A stretch of DNA of 47,683 nucleotides from contig JAEULH010000076.1 in assembly GCA_016793925.1 (NCBI GenBank), forward strand, positions 1 through 47,683, in the 5' to 3' direction. Source of the DNA: Rhodospirillales bacterium (GTDB lineage Bacteria; Pseudomonadota; Alphaproteobacteria; Rhodospirillales; Defluviicoccaceae). The notes below the pieces were generated by a model. The model was given only the letters and a program-made list of their open reading frames with translations, had not been told where the DNA came from and made no database searches. The position numbers and the translations under genes were made by a program. Positions 36,363 to 44,817 of the stretch are shown here, piece by piece (position 1 is the stretch's first letter; each line of letters starts with the position of its first letter).

Positions 36363-37796
36363 CTAGAGATAGGGAGAAAGAAGCCAGGCCGCACCGTCGC
36401 GCAGCTTGAAAAAGAGCGCCCGATCCTCGACCTCGCCCAGAAGCAACGGCCGGCTCGCCCTCTGTTTGGCGTCGATGATGGCGTTGAGGCGCTCGGTCTG
36501 CACCGGGTCGTAGCACTCGATGTTGAACTCGAAATTGAGCCGCAAGCTGCGCTGGTCCCAGTTCGCCGAGCCGATCAGGCTCCAGATGCCATCGACCGTC
36601 ATCAGCTTGGAGTGATCGAACGGCAACGGCGTTTGCCAGATGCGGCAACCGCGGCGCAGAAGCTGCCCGATTTTCGCGCGCGACGCCCACTGAACGAGCC
36701 TGAGGTTGTTGCTTCCCGGAATGAGGATATCGACGGCGACGCCCCGCATCGCCGCCACGGCCAGAGAGGTCATCAGCATCGGTTCGGGCACGAAATAGGG
36801 CGTCACGATGCGGATGCGTCGCTGCGCTTGGGACAGCGCGGCAAGGATTGCGAAGCGGATACGTTCGAAATCCTCATCGGGTCCCGCGGCGATCCCGCGA
36901 GCGACGGTTTCGCCGGCCGGCGCAAGACCGGGAAACCAGCCCTCGCCGGTGAGGCGTTCGCCGGTACAAAAGGCCCAGTCCTCGGCAAACGTCGTCGACA
37001 GATGGGCAACGACCGGGCCCGTGATGCGAAAGTGGGTGTCCGCTGTCGCTCGTTGACGATCGGCCGAGAGGAGGTAGGCGCGGCGCACGTTCATCCCCCC
37101 GGTGAAGCCGAGGCGGCCGTCCACCACCAGGATCTTGCGGTGGTTGCGCAGGTTGGCGTAGGCCATATGGATCGGAACGAAGGTCGGCAGGAACTCGGCG
37201 ACGGGAATGCGGCGTGCGCGCAGTTCGCCGAGCATCGTCGGGAATGAGTAGCGCGCGCCGACGCCGTCGATCAGAAGGCGCACGGAGGCGCCGCGGTCGA
37301 CGGCTTCTTCCAGTGCGTCGGCGAGGAGGTGGCCGGCGTGATCGTTGTCGAAGATGTAGGTCGACATGGCGACCGTGTGCTCGGCCGCGCCGATCGCTTC
37401 GATCATGGCCTGGAAGGCCTCCACGCCGGTCATCGGCTCGATGGCGTTGCCGGCAACGAGCGGGAAGGCTGCCATGGTGTCGACAAGCCGGGCGATGGCG
37501 GCAAGATGGCGGTCCGCAGCCGGCAGTTCGAGACCGACCGTCGGCGTCGTCGACCGGCCTTCGAGCGCTTCCCTCGCATGCGGCCGATGAAGGCGCAGTT
37601 CGCTCGCTCGCCGCTGGATCCTGTTGATGCCGAGCAGGCCATAGAGCGCCACGCCGACGAACGGCGCCAGCCAGAGCAGCCCGACCCACCCTATCGCCGC
37701 GCGAACATCGCGTTTGTGCAAGATGACGTGCGCGGAAGCCGTTGCGGCGATGATGATCGCGCAAACGCCAACGAGCAGTGGCCAGAGCGTCTCCAT
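36363..37796 (-). CDS. cls: Cardiolipin synthase (phospholipase D family)
   Basis: This 477-residue inner-membrane enzyme joins phosphatidylglycerol molecules to form cardiolipin. Two N-terminal hydrophobic segments (LLVGVCAIIIAATASAHVIL; GWVGLLWLAPFVGVALYGLLG) precede two phospholipase D motifs: NHRKILVVDGRLGFTGG and DHSKLMTVDGIWSLIGSANW, both of the HXK-X4-D form. Length and order match bacterial Cls. The start at 37796 (METLWPLL) puts the first hydrophobic segment at the N-terminus. It appears to be a single gene. Confidence 0.92.
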   Translation of the reverse strand: METLWPLLVGVCAIIIAATASAHVILHKRDVRAAIGWVGLLWLAPFVGVALYGLLGINRIQRRASELRLHRPHAREALEGRSTTPTVGLELPAADRHLAAIARLVDTMAAFPLVAGNAIEPMTGVEAFQAMIEAIGAAEHTVAMSTYIFDNDHAGHLLADALEEAVDRGASVRLLIDGVGARYSFPTMLGELRARRIPVAEFLPTFVPIHMAYANLRNHRKILVVDGRLGFTGGMNVRRAYLLSADRQRATADTHFRITGPVVAHLSTTFAEDWAFCTGERLTGEGWFPGLAPAGETVARGIAAGPDEDFERIRFAILAALSQAQRRIRIVTPYFVPEPMLMTSLAVAAMRGVAVDILIPGSNNLRLVQWASRAKIGQLLRRGCRIWQTPLPFDHSKLMTVDGIWSLIGSANWDQRSLRLNFEFNIECYDPVQTERLNAIIDAKQRASRPLLLGEVEDRALFFKLRDGAAWLLSPYL

Positions 37797-38122
37797 TCGG
37801 TCGTCGCGTCCGAAGCTTGCGGTTCAAGCGCCGCCGTCAAAGCCCGGATCGACCGCCGCGGGGCGCGGTCAACGTGCAGCCGCAGGCAGCCTTCCGTGCC
37901 GGCCCATGACGGTCGTCCCCGGCGCCGGCCATTCTGCCGTTAGACGGAGCGCTGGCAAGGGTCGGGAGCCCGGCCGCCGGTCGCAAGTCGGAGAAAGCGC
38001 GAAACTGTGTTGCGTTCGCCGACCCTTCCGCCGGCCGTCTCGCGTACTTTGCACGCGCGCGTCTTGCCGCTAAAGTCCGCGAAGACGGTATCATTGGCAG
38101 AAATCAGCATCGGGAGGCTGAC
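37797..38122. other. Divergent intergenic region
   Basis: This holds the upstream regions of cardiolipin synthase and the complex I subunit gene. A TATCAT at 38089-38094 is a possible -10 for the latter, without a well spaced -35. I see nothing else. Confidence 0.4.
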
Positions 38123-38419
38123 GTGAGCGTCGTCCGCATCTACAAGCCGAGCAAGACGGCCATGCAGTCGGGTCGGCGCAAGACCCACAAGTGGGTATTG
38201 GAGTTCGAGCCGGACTCACCAGAGGTTCCGGACCCGCTGATGGGCTGGATGGGATCGTCCGACACCCGTCGACAACTCCGGCTCCAGTTCGACACGCGCG
38301 AGGAGGCGATCGCATTCGCCGAGCGGAACGGCCTGCGCTACCGCCTCCGCTCCCCGCACCAGCCGGTCATTCGGCCCAAGAGTTACGCGGAGAACTTCAG
38401 CGCCAACAAGGTCGTTTGA
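38123..38419 (+). CDS. Respiratory complex I accessory subunit (NDUFS4-like)
   Basis: This 98-residue protein matches the ETC complex I subunit conserved region: VRIYKPSKTAMQSGRRKTHKWVLEFE-type N-terminus, then GWMGSSDTRRQLRLQFDTREEAIAFAERNG and KSYAENFSANKV. It is the homolog of mitochondrial NDUFS4 (18 kDa), found in alphaproteobacteria, and should bind the peripheral arm of NADH dehydrogenase. The start is GTG at 38123 with GGGAGG 5 bases upstream. It stands next to tRNA-Arg. Confidence 0.92.
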   Translation: MSVVRIYKPSKTAMQSGRRKTHKWVLEFEPDSPEVPDPLMGWMGSSDTRRQLRLQFDTREEAIAFAERNGLRYRLRSPHQPVIRPKSYAENFSANKVV

Positions 38420-38441
38420 GGAGCTCCACACCGACCGGCAT

Positions 38442-38518
38442 GCGCCCGTAGCTCAGCCGGACAGAGCAACTGCCTTCTAAGCAGTGGGTCGCAGGTTCAA
38501 GTCCTGCCGGGCGCACCA
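38442..38518 (+). tRNA. tRNA-Arg (anticodon TCT)
   Basis: This is a 77-base cloverleaf with encoded CCA. The acceptor stem is GCGCCCG/CGGGCGC, the D arm contains GCTCAGCCGGACAGAGC, the anticodon stem-loop is ACTGC-CTTCTAA-GCAGT with anticodon TCT, and the T arm has GGTTCAAGTCC. It decodes AGA. The accessory region with the DGR-type target genes begins after it. Confidence 0.97.
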
Positions 38519-38949
38519 TCTTTTCAATGGGTTACGGCATGGCCGGCAAGACCACCGCGGAGCGGGTAAGCAGGGGGTAAGCATCGCGGCGACTTTTGCG
38601 CTCCGTGGCGATGGCTTACGCTCAGCGCGGAGCCCGGTATGCGAGCCGCCAGACATATTGCCACCAGCGCTTTTTCCTGAAGAGAGTCTGTCAGCGTCAC
38701 AGCGTCATCGCCGGATGAACGGCAAGCACGACCAACAGCTTATGCATGACGCTGGTTGCGTCACGGACCCGTCACAAAAGGGAGCGGCAGCGTCACGGCA
38801 ACGGGACCAGCGTAGCAGCGGTCGATGATTGTCGGCTGATCGGATTGAACTGGGGCGAGTACGCCCCTGCCGAGCCCCACCCCCTGGAGCAACCGTGAGA
38901 TTGCGCGCGGGCAATCTCATCCGCATACTTTTCTCGAACAGGGGGGGCA
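38519..38949. other. Region between tRNA-Arg and the SEFIR-NACHT gene
   Basis: No gene is supported in these 431 bases. Several CGTCAC hexamers occur at 38694-38800. Near the right end are a GGGGCG-AGTA-CGCCCC hairpin (38852-38867), a TGAGATTGC inverted repeat (38896-38919) and a possible promoter. No integrase remnant and no repeat of the tRNA 3' end could be recognised. Confidence 0.45.
38896..38932 (+). promoter_or_regulatory. Candidate promoter and operator of the SEFIR-NACHT gene
   Basis: A perfect inverted repeat TGAGATTGC-N6-GCAATCTCA (38896-38919) overlaps a possible promoter TTGCGC (38901-38906)-N17-CATACT (38924-38929). The start codon at 38950 follows a G-rich ribosome binding site. 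A dimeric repressor binding the repeat would block the promoter. Confidence 0.45.
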
Positions 38950-41900
38950 ATGGTGGCGGACCCGCCGAAGGTCTTCATCAGCTACAGCCATGATGACGAG
39001 CGGCACGAAGAGCGTGTGCTCGAACTCGCCAATCGCCTGCGCCTGGACGGGATCGATGCGGAGATCGATCAGTACATCCACTCGCCGCCCGAGGGATGGC
39101 CGCTCTGGTGCGAGCAGAAGATCGAAGAGGCCGGCTTTGTGCTGCTGGTCTGTACGCAGACCTATCACCGCCGGGTCGCCAACAAGGAAGAAGCCGGTGT
39201 AGGCCACGGTGTGGTGTGGGAGGCGCGGATCATCCGCCAGCTTCTCTACGATGCCGGTTCGGTGAGCGAGAAGTTTATTCCTGTCCTCTTTTCCGATGGC
39301 AACGCCGAGCACATTCCAAGGCCGGTAAAGGGCGCGACCCGGTACAAGGTGGATACCGCATCCGACTACGAGCGCCTCTGCCGCCACCTCACCAGCCAAC
39401 CGATGGTCGTCAAGCCCGCACTTGGCGCACCCAGAGCGCTCCCGCCCAGGACGCCCAAAACCCGGGCCGCTGCCGGGGCGCGACCGGAAATGCACGCGGC
39501 AGCGTCTCCAACAGCTTCACCGCCGGTGAAGGCCAACGCTGGGCATGGGCCACACCACCCCGCGATACCGCCGGCCGTTCCGGCCGTGAAACCCCGTTCA
39601 GGTGATAGATTGGCACCGGACGCCATCCGCTGGCTGCATCTCTCCGACCTGCACATGGGCTGCAGAGGAGCGGAGATCTGGTGGCAGGTGCGAAGCGAAT
39701 TCAAAGACAGCATCAAGCAGTGCTTTCGGCCGATCGACATGATCCTGTTGACGGGCGACTTGACGTTTTCGGCACAACCGGCCCAGTTCGAACTCGTCGA
39801 CAGATTTCTCGAGGATCTCCTCGGCTGGTTGCGCGAGGCCGGCCAGGAGAGCGACCCCTTGGTGATTCCGGTTCCCGGAAACCACGACGTGCTGCACCTC
39901 GACGATCTTGATATCGCCTCCTTCTACAATCTCGACAATTTCTGGAAGGATCCGGAACACCCGTTTATCGAGTCCCTGCGCAAGCGCCTTTGGGAAGGAC
40001 GAAACGCAGCCTATTTTGGGCCGCTCTTCGGCAACTATGTCGGCTGGCTGGAAAGAAGCATCCTCCCGCCCTTGGCCGGTCGCCAGGGCGTTGTCGTACA
40101 CCGGTCACACTTCCCCGGCGATATCGGCGTCCGTGTGCGTCTCGGCGATCGGCCGCCGGCGACGATCGTCGGACTAAATTCCGCGTGGGTTCAGTACAAT
40201 AAAGGGGATTTTGACCGTCGGATCGAGCTCTTCACGCAGCAGCTTCATTGTGCGCTGGGGAACGACGCGGCAGTCTCGCCCTTCGATGGGCTGGCCGGCT
40301 GTCTCAATCTGCTTCTGATGCATCATCCCCCGGCGTGGTTGTCGGCGAAGGCCAGCCAGCGCTTCAGGGAGGAAGTCTATCCGCCCGACCGCTTCCTTCT
40401 GTGCCTGCACGGGCACATGCACGAAGGCCGCTCCGAGGCGATATCCTGCTCGGGTGGCAAACTCCGCTATTTCTTTCAGGCGCCCTCTCTTTTCGGAGTG
40501 GAGCACTACGGCCAATCGAACGAGACGCGGTCGATGGGCTACGCCTGGGGAGAAATGGACGCGACCGGCACCGTCCGGGTTTTCCCGCTCAAGCGGGGGT
40601 CCCAGGGCGGTCGGCAGGTGTTCTTGTGGGATAGCGAATTCGAGCCGGACCCGGCCGGCCGTCAAATCCGCCCCCTCATTGTTGATCCCAGCACCGTCAT
40701 TGCTGCGCCGGACCTCACCCCATGGCTGGAAGCACTCCTGGAGCGCATCGGCTACGTCGAAATCAGCGGCATCGGCAGTGGCGTCGGGCGGACACGTGAT
40801 GCGACGCGCTATCCGATCGAACAGCTCTACACAACGCTGCGCAGCCAGGATGCGACCGAGGGACTGACCGGTCGTGCCGAACCAGTTGCGCTGGCCGAAC
40901 TCGCCTCGCGTCATCCGCTGCTGCTTATCGAAGGTCAGCCAGGCGCCGGCAAAACCACGTTCCTGCGCTTGGCAGCGACGATGCTCGCCAAGGACTTCCT
41001 CCGCATGCCCTGCCCCAGCGCGCCGTCCTGGCGCGAAAAATACCTGGGGATGTCCGGTCGAGAGAAGGCGCCGGCACCAATCTTTCTGCGGCTCTCCAAG
41101 CTCGCGACCCTTCTGACCGAGCTCGGCGACACGTCGCTGCCGGATGATCACCAGCGCCTTCTCGACCTCCTGGCTCGTAGCAGCGGTAAGACCAGCGACG
41201 CTTGGCGCAGGCACTGGGAAAGGCTTCTTGAGCGCGGGGAAGCCGTTCTGCTCCTCGATGGCATGGATGAGGTTGCGGACGACTGCATGCGAGAACGCAT
41301 TTTCGCGATTTTCCGCGACGCCCGCCTGCACTGGGACAAGGCCAGGGTTGTGGTGACGAGCCGCCCGTTCGGTGTCGAGGCCATTCGCGAGATGGGCTTT
41401 CACCACGCAAAGATTGAGGACTTCGGTAAGAAGGAGATCAGAGAATTCGTCGAGCGCTGGGTGGCGGCGCTTCACAACCTTCCGATCGGCGAACGGCCGG
41501 AGGGAGCGGCGGGCGAGAAGGCCGACGGGATCATCCAGGATGTCCTGCGCCGCCGCGGGTTGCGACGGATGGCCGCCAATCCGGTTATGCTGACCTGTCT
41601 GTGCGTCGTTCACTGGAACGAGGGCGACCTGCCGGAGGGCCGGGCAAGGCTCTACCGGGCGGTGTTGCGCTGGCTGATCGCCGCGCGCTCGCCTCAGCGG
41701 AATGACTTGACGTTCACCGACCGGTTTGCCCTCGAGGCCTTCGCGGCGGTGGCCTTCGCCATGATGGTTGGAGCGGTCGGGGAAAAGTCCGCGGACCTCG
41801 ATTTCGGGGAAAGCGCCGAGGCGATTGTCTCCGTGGCGGAGCGTCACTTTCCGATCGACATTGGTATCCGCCGAGCGCGGGAGTGGCTTCGCTTTGAATG

Positions 41901-43056
41901 TTTGTGGAGTGGCATCATCGAGGAGGAGTCGGCTGGAAGGGTCCGCTTCTGGCACCTGACCTTCCAGGAGTACCTGGCCGCCCAGGAACTCGCCTGGCGC
42001 CGGGACAGGGATGGCGCCGAGGATTGGTGGCCAGCGGTCAAGGGGCGACTGGACGATCCCCAGTGGCGGGAAACAGTGGATCTCCTGCCGGGCGTTCTGT
42101 TCGATGAAGGCGGCCGTGGGCGGGTCGACCTGCTGCTACGAAGAGTGATCGCCCTCCGGGAGGGACCTGCTTCGTTGGCTACGGATGCCCGCGTTTTTGG
42201 CATCCTGGGTCGCATCCTCAGATCGATGACCGCCTATCAGTACAAGCCGACGCGGGAGATCGAGGCGGTATACAACGATCTTGAAGAGCGCATCCTGGCC
42301 ATCTTCTCCCTCGACGGCGCCGTCAAGGTTCCGGTCAAAACGCGCATCGAAGCGGCGGAAGCGCTCGGGCGGTCGGGAGACCCCAGGCTCGATCGAGACT
42401 GCTTCATCGAGGTTCCCGACACGAGCGGGGTGAGCCTCGGCAAGTATCCGGTCACGGTTCAGGACTACCAGGCGTTCGTCGACGCCGATGGTTACAAGAC
42501 CGATCAGTACTGGGACGACGAGGGCTGGCGGTCAAGAAGCGAGGGTCGCTGGGTCGAACCTGATGGGTGGGACGCGCAGCTTGAGCACCCCAACCGCCCG
42601 GTGACGGGCGTATCGTGGTATGAAGCGTCGGCCTTTTGCCGGTGGCGGAGCAGTGACAGCGACTGGACGTTTCGCTTGCCGAACGAGGCAGAATGGTTGG
42701 CTGCGTCTGCCCCGGACGGGCGGACGTATCCGTGGGGAGCCGAGGAGCCGGATCCCAAGCGAGCCAACTTCAATCGCAACGTCGGTGCGCCAACGCCTGT
42801 CGGCGTCTATCCCGCGAGCGATGGCCCCTACGGCCACTGCGATCTCGCTGGGAACGTATGGGAGTGGATGAACGATGATTTGGAAGAAACCAAGTCTGAA
42901 GACCATGAAGGAATACAATCCTCTCGCAACCGCGTCCTCCGCGGCGGCTCCTGGTACGTCAATCCGGGGATCCTCCGTTCGGCGTTCCGCTACAGGTACG
43001 TGCCCGTTAATCGGGTCAGCGTTCTCGGGTTCCGGGTTGCTCGGACGCTTGATTAG
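38950..43056 (+). CDS. SEFIR - metallophosphoesterase - NACHT - FGE protein, DGR-type variable protein 1
   Basis: This 1368-residue multidomain protein is probably an immune-type sensor/effector. A SEFIR (TIR-like) domain at about residues 6-155 reads KVFISYSHDDERHEERV. A Pro/Ala-rich linker follows. A calcineurin-like phosphoesterase has HLSDLHMG (230), GDLTFS (269), GNHD (310), HHPP (458) and HGHMHEG (487), so all metal ligands appear present. A NACHT NTPase has Walker A GQPGAGKT (662) and Walker B LLLDGMDEV (767), followed by a helical region. A C-terminal formylglycine-generating-enzyme/C-type-lectin-like domain (about 1155-1366) has GKYPVTVQDYQAFV, FRLPNEAEWLAAS, GNVWEWMND and RVLRGGSW. 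Residues 1330-1358 lie in a variable repeat shared with the next gene. The start follows GGGGGGG. Confidence 0.85.
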   Translation: MVADPPKVFISYSHDDERHEERVLELANRLRLDGIDAEIDQYIHSPPEGWPLWCEQKIEEAGFVLLVCTQTYHRRVANKEEAGVGHGVVWEARIIRQLLYDAGSVSEKFIPVLFSDGNAEHIPRPVKGATRYKVDTASDYERLCRHLTSQPMVVKPALGAPRALPPRTPKTRAAAGARPEMHAAASPTASPPVKANAGHGPHHPAIPPAVPAVKPRSGDRLAPDAIRWLHLSDLHMGCRGAEIWWQVRSEFKDSIKQCFRPIDMILLTGDLTFSAQPAQFELVDRFLEDLLGWLREAGQESDPLVIPVPGNHDVLHLDDLDIASFYNLDNFWKDPEHPFIESLRKRLWEGRNAAYFGPLFGNYVGWLERSILPPLAGRQGVVVHRSHFPGDIGVRVRLGDRPPATIVGLNSAWVQYNKGDFDRRIELFTQQLHCALGNDAAVSPFDGLAGCLNLLLMHHPPAWLSAKASQRFREEVYPPDRFLLCLHGHMHEGRSEAISCSGGKLRYFFQAPSLFGVEHYGQSNETRSMGYAWGEMDATGTVRVFPLKRGSQGGRQVFLWDSEFEPDPAGRQIRPLIVDPSTVIAAPDLTPWLEALLERIGYVEISGIGSGVGRTRDATRYPIEQLYTTLRSQDATEGLTGRAEPVALAELASRHPLLLIEGQPGAGKTTFLRLAATMLAKDFLRMPCPSAPSWREKYLGMSGREKAPAPIFLRLSKLATLLTELGDTSLPDDHQRLLDLLARSSGKTSDAWRRHWERLLERGEAVLLLDGMDEVADDCMRERIFAIFRDARLHWDKARVVVTSRPFGVEAIREMGFHHAKIEDFGKKEIREFVERWVAALHNLPIGERPEGAAGEKADGIIQDVLRRRGLRRMAANPVMLTCLCVVHWNEGDLPEGRARLYRAVLRWLIAARSPQRNDLTFTDRFALEAFAAVAFAMMVGAVGEKSADLDFGESAEAIVSVAERHFPIDIGIRRAREWLRFECLWSGIIEEESAGRVRFWHLTFQEYLAAQELAWRRDRDGAEDWWPAVKGRLDDPQWRETVDLLPGVLFDEGGRGRVDLLLRRVIALREGPASLATDARVFGILGRILRSMTAYQYKPTREIEAVYNDLEERILAIFSLDGAVKVPVKTRIEAAEALGRSGDPRLDRDCFIEVPDTSGVSLGKYPVTVQDYQAFVDADGYKTDQYWDDEGWRSRSEGRWVEPDGWDAQLEHPNRPVTGVSWYEASAFCRWRSSDSDWTFRLPNEAEWLAASAPDGRTYPWGAEEPDPKRANFNRNVGAPTPVGVYPASDGPYGHCDLAGNVWEWMNDDLEETKSEDHEGIQSSRNRVLRGGSWYVNPGILRSAFRYRYVPVNRVSVLGFRVARTLD

Positions 43057-43117
43057 GACTTGAATCTTTACTCCTTTAGCTCTTGGGTCCAGGGCGAAGC
43101 CCTGGTCGATTTTTTTT
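42907..43117 (+). repeat. DGR-type variable repeat 1 with 3' flank
   Basis: This segment is homologous to 44668-44878. The first 30 bases are identical. The core 42937-43023 differs at 20 of 87 positions in 13 codons, all changing the amino acid. The next 94 bases differ at 3 positions although 61 of them are non-coding. In 12 of the 13 variable codons only positions 1 and/or 2 differ. Fourteen of the 20 mismatches have A in one copy, and all are compatible with a template carrying A. Confidence 0.85.
43089..43117 (+). other. GAA-loop hairpin after variable repeat 1
   Basis: CCAGGGC-GAA-GCCCTGG forms a 7-bp stem with a 3-base loop, 32 bases after the stop codon, then TCGA and eight T. Position and size fit the stem-loop that follows the variable repeat in DGRs and stimulates retrohoming. 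The T-run means it may equally act as a terminator. Confidence 0.6.
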
Positions 43118-43134
43118 CTAACCTCAGCCCTCGG

Positions 43135-43236
43135 ATGACCGACAACAGCAAGCACACCGGCGTGGCTCTCGAGAAAGCCTACCAGTTCATCGTATGGCTG
43201 GTGCCGACGGTCGAGAAGTTTCCGCGCACGCCCCAG
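43135..43236 (+). pseudogene. avd: Truncated Avd-like gene (DGR accessory protein), remnant
   Basis: The frame MTDNSKHTGVALEKAYQFI continues to VWLVPTVEKFPRT and then loses similarity at about residue 33. Helix 1 of Avd proteins has this pattern, with a Trp-Leu-X-Pro segment and the EKFPR motif before the loop to helix 2. The remaining frame is Arg/Gly-rich and stops at 43332. The ribosome binding site is poor. DGRs usually have avd between the variable repeat and the template repeat/RT gene, exactly where this lies. The identification rests on one helix, so it is probable and not certain. Confidence 0.55.
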
Positions 43237-43437
43237 ACCGGCCGGAGCCGGGGCGTCCATGGACGCTCCGGGCGCGCACGAGGGCGTCCAGGACCGGCCA
43301 TGATGAGCGCGTACGCCCGGCGTCCGTCCTGACCCCTTGTGGGTGACGGGCGCCGGGCAGATGCGAAAAGCTTCATCCCTCCAAAGCCTTGCGATAGTAC
43401 TACGGCGACAGGGTACGGGGGCGGAGATTGGCTGGCT
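43237..43437. other. Degenerate stretch between the avd remnant and the second target gene
   Basis: No gene is visible. There is a GCGTCCATGGACGC palindrome (43253-43266). A template repeat (a third copy of the variable repeat with AAC-rich codons) is not present here. Confidence 0.45.
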
Positions 43438-44817
43438 ATGGCTGCACGACTGAGTGAAACGAGGCCGGTCAGCCTGTTCTACTCGTACTCGCATCAGGAT
43501 GAAGCGCTGCGGAAACGGCTTGAGGACCACCTCGCCGGTCTACGCTGGAGCGGCTTGGTGTCCGAATGGCATGATCGCAACATCGACGTTGGCGAAGAGT
43601 GGGCGAAGGAGATTGACCGCAACCTGGATTCCGCTGACATCATCCTTTTGTTGGTCAGCGCCAGCTTTATCGCTTCGAGGTATTGCTGGAGCGTCGAGAT
43701 GACGCGTGCTCTGGAGCGGCACGACAAACAGGAAGCGAAAGTCATCCCCGTGATCTTGCGTCCCTGTCGATGGGGAATTACGCCTTTCGCGAAGCTGCAA
43801 GCGGCACCAAAGGATGCAAAGCCGGTGACATCCTGGCTGGACCAAGATGCGGCTTTTGACGATGTCGCTGGCAAGATCGAACGCGTCGTCATGGATCTGC
43901 GGGAGCAGCGTGCTGCGGTGGCGGCTGCCAGCGAAAATGTAGGGCCTTCCGCGGCAGGGGAGCCAGTCGCGAAGGACAATGGACCGGCCGATCAGGTCAC
44001 CAGTCCCATCCACGACTTCATGGTGTTCCGCGATCCGAGGCCTGACAAAGGTGTCGGGCCCGAACTTGTCGTTATTCCCGCCGGGTCGTTCTTGATGGGC
44101 TCGCCGGAGAGCGAAAAGGATCGCTTCAAATGGGAAGACCCGCAGCATGCCGTGACGATTGCCCGGCGGTTTGGACTTGGCCGCTATCCGGTAACGGTCG
44201 GCGAATACCGGGCGTTCGTTGAGGCGACCGGTCACCGGCACGGGGGCGGGATCCATGACTGGACCGGGTCCGAGTGGAAGCAGGATGTGGCGAGGAGTTG
44301 GCGAGATCCCGGATTCTCGCAGACGGACCGTCATCCCGTGGTGGGTGCCAGCTGGCGGGACGCGGTGGCGTATTGCGCATGGCTGAGCGAGCAGACGAAC
44401 AAGCTCTACCGGTTGCCGTCGGAGGCGGAGTGGGAGTATGCGTGCCGGGCCGGGACGACGACACGCTATTCGGTCGGCGACGCGATCACGGCGAACGACG
44501 CAAACTTCGACAAGAACGTCGGCAAGACGACGGAGGTGGGGTCCTATCCGCCGCCGAACCCGTGGGGTCTGTACGATATGCACGGGAACGTCTGGGAGTG
44601 GGTCGAGGACGTCTGGCATGACGACTACACGGGAGCGCCTGCGGACGGCTCGGCCTGGACGGATGGGGAAGGAATACAATCCTCTCGCAACCGCGTCGGC
44701 CGCGGCGGCTCCTGGATCAACATTCCGAGGTACCTCCGTTCGGCGATCCGCTACTGGCTCGCTCCCGTTAATCGGTACGGCATTCTCGGGTTCCGGGTTG
44801 CCCGGACGCTTGATTAG
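43438..44817 (+). CDS. TIR - FGE protein, DGR-type variable protein 2
   Basis: This 459-residue protein has an N-terminal TIR domain (about 11-165): VSLFYSYSHQDEALRKRLEDH-type start, SADIILLLVSASFIASRYC, and YCWSVEM, where Glu 87 is in the place of the catalytic glutamate of NAD-cleaving TIR domains. The linker is Ala-rich. The C-terminal domain (about 199-457) is FGE/C-type-lectin-like: ELVVIPAGSFLMGSPESE, LGRYPVTVGEYRAFVE, YRLPSEAEWEYACRAGT, GNVWEWVEDVW and GRGGSWINIP. Residues 421-449 are the variable segment. The FGE catalytic cysteine pattern is not retained there, so a binding role fits better than an enzyme. The start at 43438 follows GGAG; it lies 382 bp after the SEFIR-NACHT gene. 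Confidence 0.85.
   Translation: MAARLSETRPVSLFYSYSHQDEALRKRLEDHLAGLRWSGLVSEWHDRNIDVGEEWAKEIDRNLDSADIILLLVSASFIASRYCWSVEMTRALERHDKQEAKVIPVILRPCRWGITPFAKLQAAPKDAKPVTSWLDQDAAFDDVAGKIERVVMDLREQRAAVAAASENVGPSAAGEPVAKDNGPADQVTSPIHDFMVFRDPRPDKGVGPELVVIPAGSFLMGSPESEKDRFKWEDPQHAVTIARRFGLGRYPVTVGEYRAFVEATGHRHGGGIHDWTGSEWKQDVARSWRDPGFSQTDRHPVVGASWRDAVAYCAWLSEQTNKLYRLPSEAEWEYACRAGTTTRYSVGDAITANDANFDKNVGKTTEVGSYPPPNPWGLYDMHGNVWEWVEDVWHDDYTGAPADGSAWTDGEGIQSSRNRVGRGGSWINIPRYLRSAIRYWLAPVNRYGILGFRVARTLD

Noticed and set aside
38519..38949. CGTCAC hexamers as a CRISPR array or integron-type repeats
   Set aside because: The hexamers are irregularly spaced, on mixed contexts and too short; there is no repeat-spacer periodicity and no cas or integrase gene.
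43089..43117. Treating the shared 3' hairpins only as Rho-independent terminators
   Set aside because: Three to four bases separate stem and T-run, and the conservation extends over the whole 3' flank and the coding end. A terminator alone would not explain the shared segment, although a double role remains possible.
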